A stretch of 64,000 bases of DNA. Origin: Procambarus clarkii (lineage: Eukaryota > Arthropoda > Malacostraca > Decapoda > Cambaridae). A program made the position numbers and the translations under genes. The notes beneath the pieces are model-generated. The model saw nothing but the letters and a program-made list of their open reading frames with translations. It did no database searches and was not told the DNA's origin. Numbering within the stretch: the first letter of the stretch is position 1; each line of letters begins with the position of its first letter. Below, piece after piece: positions 1 through 10,004 of the stretch. The stretch is taken from contig NC_091158.1 of the NCBI RefSeq assembly GCF_040958095.1, positions 38,506,432-38,570,431 of the forward strand. The letters run 5' to 3'.

Positions 1-931
1 TGTTGCCATTGTCTCTGTAGTCAACCACAATGCTGCTAGTGTTGCTGCCAGTGTTGCTACAGTCTCTGTAGTCAACCACTATGATGCCAGTGTTGCCACA
101 GTTACTGTAGTCAACCACTATGCTGCCAGTGTTGCCACAGTCACTGTAGTCAACAACTATGCTGCTAGTGTTGACACAGTCATTGTAGTCAACCATTATG
201 CTGCCAGTGTTGCCACAATCACTGTTGTCAACCACTATGCTACCAGTGTTGCCACAGTCTCTGTAGTCAACAACTATAATGCCAGTGTTGACACAGTCAC
301 TGTAGTCAACCATTATGCTGCCAGTTTTGCCACAGTCACTGTAGTCTACTACTATGCTGCCAGTGTTGCCACTGTCTCTGTAGTCAACCATTATGCTGCT
401 TGTATTGCACAAGTATCTTTAGTTAACAACTATGCTGCCTGTGTTGCTGCCAGTGTTGCCACAGTCACTGTAGTCAACCATTATGCTGCCAGTGTTGCCA
501 CGGTCACTGTAGTCAACCACTATGCTACCAGTGTTGCCACAGTCTCTGTAGTCTACCACTATGCTGCCAGTGTTGCCACAGTCATTGTAGTCAACCACAA
601 TGCTGCTAGTATTGACACAGTTACTGTAATCAACCACTTAGCTGCCAGTGTTGCCACAGTCACTGTAGTCAATCACTATGCTGCCAGTTTTGCCACAGTC
701 TCTGTATTCTACCACAATGCTGCCAGTGTTGCCACAGTCTCTGTAGTCTACCACAATGTTGCCAGTGTTGCGACAGTCACTATAGTCTACCACTATGCTG
801 CCATTGTTCCCCTTGTCACTGTAGTCTACCACAATGCTGCCAGTGTTGCCCTAGTCACTGTAGTCAACCATTATGCTGCCAGTGTTGCCATAGACACTGT
901 AGTCTACCTCTATGCTTCCAGTGTTGCTACA
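1..931. repeat. Satellite A (39-bp unit), first block
   Basis: A head-to-tail array of a 39-bp unit that can be read as TGCCAGTGTTGCCACAGTC followed by ACTGTAGTCAACCACTATGC. Units differ by scattered substitutions (AACCAC or TACCAC; CACTGT or CTCTGT). Some units carry an extra 12 bp that duplicates the GCTGCCAGTGTT part, giving 51 bp. The array runs off the left edge of the window and is cut at 931 by the LINE insertion. Unit length and expansion are both multiples of three, so several frames stay open, but amino-acid changes fall in every codon position and no gene is supported. Confidence 0.95.
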
Positions 932-1309
932 AAGTGTTGCTCTCACCGACCTAACAAATTCACAAAGACCGGAAAGTTGTAGCATTAAATTTTATGATAG
1001 ATATCGTGAGGAGACATTCACATATGGGACTAATAGAACAAGAACCCGGCAATGTGATGTTTTAGTGGCCAAAATACGTCTGGGATATAGACGTATCTGG
1101 CAGCTTTCTCAAAACCCAAATGTCGAGTACACAATGTGTCAACATTGTGAAAGAGAAAACATGCACTCTCTTGAACATTATATTGTAGAATGTCCCACAT
1201 TGACTAACTTTCGCCCTCTTTGGCTAAGGTATGCTGAACTGTGTAATTACTATATGAGTACTGTAACACTTGATGATATATTGGACTTGTACCCAAGATT
1301 AACCATGTA
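932..1309 (+). pseudogene. LINE ORF2 C-terminal fragment with CCHC zinc knuckle
   Basis: The open frame runs to a TAA at 1307-1309 and gives about 125 LINE-derived residues; the ATG at 912 and the residues before 932 come from the satellite. About 60 residues in lies VLVAKIRLGYRRIWQL, then the knuckle CQHCERENMHSLEHYIVEC (C-x2-C-x9-H-x4-C), then a tail ending in PRLTM. The order 'RLGY..W' then CCHC then 'ECP' is typical of the region after the reverse transcriptase in arthropod LINE ORF2 proteins, where it is thought to help bind template RNA. The catalytic domains are absent because the copy is 5' truncated, so this piece has no activity of its own. Confidence 0.8.
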
Positions 1310-1477
1310 ATGTATCAATTATATAATGTATGTATGTGATGAAACTATATAACCTGAGATTGTAAAAGCACCTTCATCACCTTCAGTGATTAAGTGCTCA
1401 ATTGCACACTAGTTTCTCTATCAGCTGTCTCACTCTGTCAGAGCAAAATAGACAAATGTATGTGAATGTATGTGTGT

Positions 1478-1524
1478 ACTCAACTAGTTGTACTCACCTA
1501 GATGTGCTTTTGGGGGTTGAGCTA
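1478..1524 (+). other. Decapod-type repeat motif in LINE 3' UTR
   Basis: The 3' untranslated part contains TACTCAACTAGTTGTACTC, then ACCTAGATGTGCTT, a G-run and TTGAGCT. From memory this matches a motif very frequent in crayfish and lobster genomes (ACTCACCTAGTTGTGCTTGC and a G-rich continuation). It is the best taxonomic hint in the window. Copy 2 of the LINE has it at 3901-3946. Confidence 0.55.
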
Positions 1525-1534
1525 ATGTGTTTAT

Positions 1535-1632
1535 CTATGTATGTATAAATGTATGTATATATGTATGTGTACATATATATGTATGTGTGTGTATCTTTAT
1601 GTATGTGTGTGTATCTATATGTATGTGTATAA
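1535..1632. repeat. ATGT/GTAT microsatellite in LINE 3' UTR
   Basis: An imperfect tetranucleotide tract (ATGT, TATG, GTGT mixed) in the 3' untranslated part of the LINE. The second LINE copy has the same tract at about 3958-4052 with small length differences, as expected for slippage. Confidence 0.85.
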
Positions 1633-1726
1633 AATAAATATGGAAGCTGATCAGAATTATATTTCACTTTTGTAAATGCACATTAATGACACAATGTAAA
1701 AGACACATCGAACACATTATGTAGGG

Positions 1727-1762
1727 CATACGTAAATCTGTGTATCTATGTATTTACGTATG
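1727..1762. repeat. Perfect 11-bp inverted repeat in LINE 3' UTR
   Basis: CATACGTAAAT (1727-1737) and ATTTACGTATG (1752-1762) are exact reverse complements with a 14-base loop. The element's RNA could fold here. LINE 3' structures sometimes serve in recognition by the reverse transcriptase, but that role is only a guess here. Confidence 0.6.
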
Positions 1763-1948
1763 TAGGTTAGCTTAGCATTTTAAAAGCACCGAAGCACCTT
1801 CTGTGGTTGAGTGTTCAATAAACCCTTGAACTATATGTTTAACACATCTCCAACCCTGTCCATGGAGGACAGAAGTAAATGTATATATGCTGATTAGCAT
1901 TGTAAATATGTGGCCACGTTAGTGGTAGAAAAAAAAAGTGCTGCTACA

Positions 1949-3355
1949 GTCTCTGTAGTCAACCACTATGCTGCCAGTGTTGCTACAGTCTTTGTAGTCA
2001 GCCACTATGCTGCTAGTGTTGACAGTCACGGTAGTCAACCACTATGCTGCCAGTGTTGCCACAGTCACTGTAGTCAACCACTTTGCTGCCAGTGTTGCCT
2101 CAGTCTCTGTAGTCTACCACAATGCTGCCAGTGATGCTGCCAGTGTTGCCACAGTCTCTGTAGTCAAACACTATGCTTCTAGTGTTGACAGATTCACTGT
2201 AGTCAACCAATATGCTGCCATTGTTGCCACAGTCTCTTTAATCAACCATTATGCTGCTTCTGTTGCCACAGTCTCTGTAGTCAACCACTATACTGCCAGT
2301 GTTGCTGCAATTGTTGTCACAGTACTGAAGTCAACCTCAAATCTGCCTGTGTTGCTTCCAGTGTTGCCACAGCATTTGTATTCAACCACTATGCTGCCTG
2401 TGTTGCTGCCAGTGTTGCCACTGTCACTGTAATCAACCACTATGCTGCCATTGTTGCCATAGTCTCTGCAGTCAAACTCTATGCTGCCAGTGTTGCTGCC
2501 AGTGTTGCCACAGTCTCTGTAGTCAACAACTATTTTGCCAGTGTTGCCACAGTCACTGTTGTCAACCAGTATGCTGCTAGTGTTGACACAGTCACTGTAG
2601 TCAACCACTATGCTGCCAGTGTTGCCACAGTCACTGTAGTCAACCACTATGCTATCAGTGTTGCCACAGTCTCTGTAGCCCACTACTATGCTGCCAGTGT
2701 TGCTGCAAATGTTCCCACAGTCACTGTAGTCAACCACTATGCTTCTAGTGTTGACAGAGTCACTGTTATCAACCACTATGCTGCCAGTGTTGCCACAGTC
2801 ACTGTAGTCTACTTCTATGCTGGCAGTGCTGCCACAGTCACTGTAGTCTACCACTATGCTGCCAGTGTTGCTACCTGTGTTGCCACAGTCATTGTAGTCA
2901 ACCACAATGCTGCTAGTGTTGACACAGTCACTGTAATCAACCACTTTGCTGCCAGTGTTGCCACAGTCACTGTAGTCAACCACTATGCTGCCAGTTTTGC
3001 CACAGTCTCTGTAGTCTACCACAATGCTGCCAGAGTTGCCACAGTCTCTGTAGTCTACCACTATGCTGCCAGTGTTGCTACAGTCTCTATAGTCAACCAT
3101 TATGCTGCCAGTGTTTCCATATTCACTGTAGTCTACCACATTCCTGCCAGAGTTCCCCTAGTCACTGTAGTCTACCACAATGCTGCCAGTGTTGCGACAG
3201 TCACTATAGTCTACCACTATGCTGCCATTGTTACCACAGTCACTGTAGTCTACCACAATGCTGCCAGTGTTGCCCTAGTCACTGTAGTCAACCATTATTC
3301 TGCCAGTGTTGCCACAGACACTGTAGTCTACCTCTATGCTGCCAGTGTTGCTACA
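1949..3355. repeat. Satellite A, second block
   Basis: About 36 units of the 39-bp repeat between the two LINE copies. Its first part (about 1980-2230) matches 4860-5110, and its last part (about 3230-3355) matches 808-931, so the block is one period of a higher-order repeat that includes the LINE. Several 51-bp expanded units are present. Confidence 0.93.
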
Positions 3356-3733
3356 AAGTGTTGCTCTCACAGACCTAACAAATTCACAAAGACCGGAAAG
3401 TTGTAGCATTAAATTTTATGATTGATATCGTGAGGAGACATTCACATATGGGACTAATAGAACAAGAACCCGGCAATGTGATGTTTTAGTGGCCAAAATA
3501 CGTCTGGGATATAGACGTATCTGGCATTTTTCTCAAAACCCAAATGTCGAGTACACAATGTGTCAACATTGTGAAAGAGAAAACATGCACTCTCTTGAAC
3601 ATTATATTGTAGAATGTCCCACATTGACTAACTTTCGCCCTCTTTGGCTAAGGTATGCTGAACTGTATAATTACTATATGAGTACTGTAACACTTGATGA
3701 TATATTGGACTTGTACCCAAGATTAACCATGTA
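3356..3733 (+). pseudogene. LINE ORF2 C-terminal fragment, copy 2
   Basis: The same C-terminal fragment as in copy 1, with the CCHC knuckle CQHCERENMHSLEHYIVEC intact and the same terminal PRLTM and stop. A TGA at 3423-3425 replaces the AGA of copy 1, so the frame is only open from about 3426. The next in-frame ATG is at 3489. Other changes include C-to-Y in the tail (ELCNYY to ELYNYY) and Q-to-H with L-to-F near the RIW motif. It is plainly non-functional. Confidence 0.8.
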
Positions 3734-4359
3734 ATGTATCAATTATATAATGTATGTATGTGATGAAACTATATAACCTGAGATTGTAAAAGCACCTTCA
3801 TCACCTTCAGTGATTAAGTGCTCAATTGCACACTAGTTTCTCTATCAGCTGTCTCACTCTGTCAGAGCAAAATAGACAAATGTATGTGAATGCATGTGTG
3901 TACTCAACTAGTTGTACTCACCTAGATGTGCTTTCGGGGGTTGAGCTAATGTGTTTATCTATGTATGTATAAATGTATGTATATATGTATGTGTACATTT
4001 ATATGTATGTGTGTGTATCTATATGTATGTGTGTGTATGTATATGTATGTGTATAAAGTAAATATGGAAGCTGATCAGAATTATATTTCACTTTTGTAAA
4101 TGCACATTAATGACACTATGTAAAAGACACATCGAACACATTATGTAGGTCATACGTAAATATGTGTATCTATGTATTTACGTATGTAGGTTAGCTTAGC
4201 ATTTTAAAAGCACCGAAGCACCTTCTGTGGTTGAGTGTTCAATAAACCCTTGAACTATATGTTTAACACATCTCCAACCCTGTCCATGGAGAACAGAAGT
4301 AAATGTATATATGCTGATTAGCATTGTAAATATGTGGCCACGTTAGTGGTAGAAAAAAA
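3356..4359 (+). mobile_element. 5'-truncated LINE tail, copy 2
   Basis: A near-identical copy of 932-1936, with only scattered base changes and small microsatellite length differences. It has the same left junction, the same A-run (here eight A) and the same flanking 12-bp pair at 3344-3355 and 4360-4371, down to the same single mismatch. Identical junctions mean this is not a second insertion. It is the first insertion copied together with surrounding satellite A. Confidence 0.88.
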
Positions 4360-6849
4360 AGTGCTGCTACAGTCTCTGTAGTCAACCATTATACTGCTTG
4401 TGTTGCCACAGTCTTTGTAGTCAACCACTATGCGGCCAGTGTTGTTGCCGTTGTTGTCACAGTTACAGTAGCCTACCACAATGCTGCCAGTGTTGCGACA
4501 GTATCTGTAGTCAATCACTATGCTGCCACAGGTACTGTAGTCTACCACAATGCTGCCAGTGTTGCCACAGTCACTGTAGTCAACCATTATGCTGCCAGTG
4601 TTGCCACAGTCACTGTAGTCTACTACTAAGCTGCCAGTGTTGCCACAGTCTCTGTAGTCATCCAATTTGCTGCTTGTGTTGCTACAGTCTCTGTAGTCAA
4701 CCACTATGCTGCCAGTGTTGCTGCTATTGTTGTCACAGTCACTGTAGTCAACAACTATGCTGCCTGTGTTGCTGCCAGTATTGCCACTGTCACTGTAGTC
4801 TACCACTATGCTGCTAGTGTTGCAATAGTCTCTGGATTATACCACTATGCTGCGAGTGTTGCTACAGTCTTTGTAGTCAACCACTATGCTGCTAGTGTTG
4901 ACAGTCACTGTAGTCAACCACTATGCTGCCAGTGTTCCCACAGTCACTGTAGTCAACCACTGTGCTGCCAGTGTTGCCTCAGTCTCTATAGTCTACCAGA
5001 ATGCTGCCAGTGTTGCTGCCAGAGCTGCCACAATCTCTGTAGTCAACCACTATGCTTCTAGTGTTGACAGAGTCACTGTAGTCAACCAATATGCTGCCAT
5101 TGTTGCCACAGTCTCTGTAATCAACCATTATGCTGCTTCTGTGGCCACAGTCTCTGTAGTAAACCACTATACTGTCAGTGTTGCTGCCAGTGATGCTGCA
5201 ATTGTTGCCACAGTACTGAAGTCCACCTGAAAGCTGCCTGTGTTGCTTCCAGTGATGCCACAGCCTTTGTATTCAACCACTATGCTGCCTGTGTTGCTGC
5301 CAGAGTTGCCACTGTCACTGTAATCAACCACTAAGCTGCCATTGTTGCCATAGTCTCTGCAGTCAAACACTATGCTGCCAGTGTTGTTGCCAGTGTTGCC
5401 ACAGTCTCTGTAGTAAACAACTATTATGCCAGTGTTGCCACAGTCACTGTAGTCATCCACTATTCGGCCAGTGTAGCCACAGTCACTGTAGTCAACCACT
5501 ATGCTTCTAGTGTTGACAGTCACTGTAATCAACCACTATGCTGCCAGTGTTGCCACAGTCACTGTAGTTTACTTCTATTCTGCCAGTGTTGCCAGAGTCA
5601 CTGTAGTCAACCCTTTTGCTGTTTGTGTTGCCATAGTCTCTGTAGTCAACCCTTTTGCGGCTTGTGTTGCCAAAGGGTCTGTAGTCAACCACTATGCTGC
5701 CATTGTTGCCACAGTGACTGTAGTAAACCACTATGCTGCCTGTGTTGCAGCTAGTGTTGCCACAATCTCTGTAGTCGACCACTATGCTGCCTGTGTTGCT
5801 GCCATTGTTCCAACAGTCTATGTAGTCTACCTTTATGCTGCCAGTGTTGCCAGAGTTACTGTACCCTACGACAATGCTGCCAGTGTTCCCACAAACATTA
5901 TAGTCTACCACAATGCTGCCAGTGTTCCCACAAACATTATAGTCTACCACAATGTTGCCAGTCTAGCGACAGTCACTGTAGTCTACCACTATACTGCCAG
6001 TGTTGCTACAGTCACTGTAGTCTACCACAATGCTGCCAGTGTAGCCACAGTCACTGTAGACAACCATTTTGCTACCAGTGTTGCCACAGTCACTGTAGTC
6101 AACCACTATGCTGCCATTGTTGCCACAGTCTCTGTAGTCAACCATTATGCCGCTTCTCTTGACACAGTCTCTGTAGTCAACCAATATGCTGCCAGTGTTG
6201 ATGCCAGTGTTGCTGCAATTGTTGCCACAGTACGGTAGTCAACCTCAATGCTGCCTGTGTTGCTGCCAGTGTTGCCACAGTCACTGTAGACAACCATTAT
6301 GCTGCCAGTGTTGCCATAGTCTCTGTAGTCAAACACTATGCTGCCAGTGTTGCTGCTAGTGATGCCACAGTACGGTAGTCAGCCTCAATGCTGCCTGTGT
6401 TGCTGCCAGTGTTGCCACAGTCTCTGTAGTCAACCACTATGCTGCCTGTGTTGCTGCCATTGTTGCCACAGTGACTGTAGTAAACCACTATGCTGCCTGT
6501 GTTGCAGCTAGTGTTGCCACAATCTCTGTAGTCAACCACTATGCTGCCTGTGTTGCTGCCAGTGTTGCCACTGTCACTGTAGTCAACCATTATGCTGCCA
6601 GTGTTGCCATAGTCTCTGTAGTCAAACACTATGCTGCCAGTGTTGCTGCCAGTGTTGCTGCTAGTGATGCCACAGTCTCTGTAGTCAACCAGTATAATGC
6701 CAGTGTTGCCACAGTCACTGTTGTCAACCACTATTCTGCCAGTGTAACCACAGTCACTGTAGTCAACCACTATGCATCTAGTGTTGACAGAGTCACTGTA
6801 ATCAACCACTATGCTGCCAGTGTTGCCACAGTCACTGTAGTCAACCACC

Positions 6850-9800
6850 ATGCTTCCAGTGTCTCCACATTCTCAGTAGTCTACCACAATGCTGCCAGTG
6901 TTGCCACAGTCTCTGTAGTCAAGCATTATGCTGCCAGTGTTTCCACAGTCACTGTAGTCTATCTACCACAATCCTGCCAGAGTTTCCCTAGTCAATATAG
7001 TCTACCACAATGCTGCAAGTGTTGTGACAGTCACTGTAGTCTACCACTATGCTGCCAGTGTTGCCACAGTCACTGTAGACTACCACAATGCTTCCAGTGT
7101 TGCCACAGTCACTGTAGTCAACCATTATGCGGTCAGTGTTGCCACACACACTGTAGTCTACCTCTATGCTGCCAATGTTGCTACAGTCTCTGTAGTCAAC
7201 CATTATACTGCTTGTGTTGCCACAGTCTCTGTAGTCACCCACTATGCGGCCAGTGATGCTGCCAGTGTTGCTGCCAGTGTTGTTGCTATTGTTGGCACAG
7301 TCACTGTAGTCTACCATTATTCTGCCAGTATTGCGACAGTCACTGTAGTCTACCACAATGCTGCCAGTGTTGCCACAGTCACTGTTGTCAACGATTATGC
7401 TGCTAGTGTTGACATAGTCACGGTAGTCAACCACTATGCCGCCAGTGTTGCTACAGTCACTGTAGTCAACCACTATGCTACCAGTGTTACCACAGTCTCT
7501 ATAGTCAACCACTATGCTGCCAGTGTTGATGCCAGTGTTGCCACAGTCTTTGTAGTCGACTATTATGCTGCATTTGTTCCCACAGTCACTGTAGTTAACC
7601 ATTATGCCGTCAGTGTTGCCACAGTCTCTGTAGTCAACCAATATGCTGCTTGTGTTGATGCCAGTGTTGCTACATTCACTGTAGCCAACCACTCTGCTGC
7701 CAGTGTTATCACAGTCAATGTAGTCAACCGCTATACTGCTAGTGTTGACAGAGTCACTGTGGTTAACCACTATGCTGCCATTGTTGCTACAGTCACTGTT
7801 GTCAACCACTATGCTACCAGTGTTGCCTCAGTCTCTGTAGTCTACCATTATGCTGCCAGTGTTGATGCCAGTGTTGCCACAGTCTTTGTAGTCGACCATT
7901 ATGCTGCCTTTGTTCCCACAGTCACTGTAGTTAACCATTATGCCGTCAGGGTTGCCACAGTCTCTGTAGCCAACCACTCTGCTGCCAGTGTTACCACAGT
8001 CAATGTAGTCAACCGCTATACTGCTAGTGTTGACAGAGTCACTGTGGTTAACCACTATGCTGCCATTGTTGCTACAGTCACTGTTGTCAACCACTATGCT
8101 ACCAGTGTTGCCTCAGTCTCTGTAGTCTACCATTATGCTGCCAGTGTTGATGCCAGTGTTGCCACAGTCTTTGTAGTCGACCATTATGCTGCCTTTGTTC
8201 CCACAGTCACTGTAGTTAACCATTATGCCGTCAGGGTTGCCACAGTCTCTGTAGCCAACCACTCTGCTGCCAGTGTTACCACAGTCAATGTAGTCAACCG
8301 CTATACTGCTAGTGTTGACAGAGTCACTGTGGTTAACCACTATGCTGCCATTGTTGCTACAGTCACTGTTGTCAACCACTATGCTACCAGTGTTGCCTCA
8401 GTCTCTGTAGTCTACCATTATGCTGCCAGTGTTGCCACAGTCTTTGTAGTCGACCATTATGCTGCCTTTGTTCCCACAGTCACTGTAGTTAACCATTATG
8501 CCGTCAGGGTTGCCACAGTCTCTGTAGCCAACCACTCTGCTGCCAGTGTTACCACAGTCAATGTAGTTAACCGCTATACTGCTAGTGTTGACAGAGTCAC
8601 TGTGGTTAACCACTATGCTGCCATTGTTGCTACAGTCACTGTTGTCAACCACTATGCTACCAGAGTTGCCTCAGTCTCTGTAGTCTACCATTATGCTGCC
8701 AGTGTTCCTGCCAGTGTTGCCACAGTCACAGTAGTCAATCACTATACTGCTAGTGTTCACACAGTCACTGTAGTCAACCACTGTGCTGCCAGTGTTGCCA
8801 CAGTCACTGTAGTCAACCTCTATGCTGCCATTGTTGCCATGTCACTGTAGTTAACCATTATGCCGCCAGTGTTGCCACAGTCTCTGTAGCCAACCCATTT
8901 GCTGCCAGTGTTGCCACAGTCTCTGTAGTGAACCACTATGCGGCCTGTTTTGCTGCCAGTGTTGCCACAGTCTCTGTAGTCAACCACTATGCTGCCTGTT
9001 TTGCTGCCAGTGTTGTCACTGTCACTGTAGTCAATCACTATGCTACCAGTGTTGTAATAGTCTCTGTAGTCAACCACGATGCTGCCAGTTTCTGCCAGTG
9101 TTGCCACAGTCTCTGTTGTCTCCTATTATGCTGCCAGTGTTGCCACAGTCACTGTAGTCTTCCACAATGCTGACAGTGTTGCCACAGTCACTGTAGACAA
9201 CTATTATGTTGCCAGAGTTGCCAAAGTCACTGTAGTCTACCACAATACTGCCAGTGTTGCCACAGTCTCTATAGTCATGCCTTTTGCTGCTTGTGTTGCC
9301 TCAGTCTCTGTAGTCAACCACTATGCTGCCAGTGTTGCTGCCATTGTGGCCACAATCACTGTAGTCAACAACTATGCTGCCTGTGTTGCGGCCAGTGTTG
9401 CCACAATCTCTGTAGTTAACCACTATGCTGCCTATTTTGCTACCAGTGTTGCCACTGTCACTGTAGTCAACCACAATGCTGCCAGTGATGCCATAGTCTC
9501 TGTAGTCAACAATTATGCAGCCATTGTTGCTGCCAGTGTTTCCACAGTCACTATAGTCTACCAATATGCTGCCAGTGTTGCAAGAGTCACTATAGTCTAC
9601 CACAGTGCTGCCACTGCTCCTACAGACATTATAGTCTACCACAATGCTGCCAGTGTAGCCACAGTCACTGTAGTCAACCATTATGCTGCTACCGTTGCCA
9701 CAGTCTCTGCAGTCAACCACTATTCTGCCAGTGTTGCTGTCAGTGTTGCTGCAATTGTTGGCACAGTACTGTAGTCAATAACAATGCTGCCTATGTTGCT

Positions 9801-9895
9801 GCCAGTGTTGCCACAGTCTCTGTAGTCAACCACTATGCTGCTAGTGTTGACACAGTCATTGTAGTCAACCATTATGCTGCCAGTGTTCCTGCCAG
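6850..9895. repeat. Large satellite A duplication, left copy
   Basis: This segment recurs at about 10,005-12,765 with the same order of variant units. The offset is 3149 bp in the left part and 2870 bp in the right part. Most of the difference is a 273-bp higher-order unit present here and missing in the other copy. The ends are approximate because both lie in the same satellite. Confidence 0.85.
7546..8700. repeat. Higher-order repeat of satellite A (273/285/336 bp)
   Basis: A marker variant GTCTTTGTAGTCGAC occurs at 7546, 7882, 8167 and 8440, spacings 336, 285 and 273 bp. These equal seven 39-bp units, plus 12 bp, plus 12 and 51 bp. Between markers the sequence is nearly identical, so this is a true higher-order unit and not chance similarity of monomers. 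The right-hand duplicate has markers at 10,695, 11,031 and 11,316 only, spacings 336 and 285. Confidence 0.88.
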
Positions 9896-10004
9896 TGTTG
9901 CCACAGTCACAGTAGTCAATCACTATACTGCTAGTGTTGACAGAGTTACTGTAATCAACCACTGTGCTGCCAGTGTTGCCACAGTCACTGTAGTCAACCA
10001 CCAT

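Larger units (their letters stand above)
932..1936 (+). mobile_element. 5'-truncated LINE tail, copy 1
   Basis: A single-copy segment inside satellite A. It starts in the 3' end of a reverse-transcriptase-type ORF, continues into a roughly 600-bp 3' untranslated part, and ends in a run of nine A. The flanks repeat AGTGTTGCTACA (920-931) and AGTGCTGCTACA (1937-1948), a 12-bp target site duplication with one mismatch. Joining the flanks restores a normal satellite A unit, which argues that this is a real target-primed insertion. 5' truncation is usual for LINEs. The zinc-knuckle region suggests a jockey-like or related clade, but the clade cannot be fixed without the missing reverse-transcriptase domain. 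Confidence 0.85.

Noticed and set aside
932-4359. Two independent LINE insertions into the same satellite position
   Set aside because: Both copies have the same truncation point, the same flanking duplication with the same mismatch, and matching satellite variants outside. Duplication of one insertion is simpler.
7024-8850. 608-codon plus-strand frame with a 13-residue repeat ([13 protein letters not shown] type), possibly a beta-solenoid protein
   Set aside because: It is a direct translation of the 39-bp satellite. Substitutions change residues freely, the opposite strand is also open over long stretches, and no start context, splice structure or non-repeat domain flanks it.
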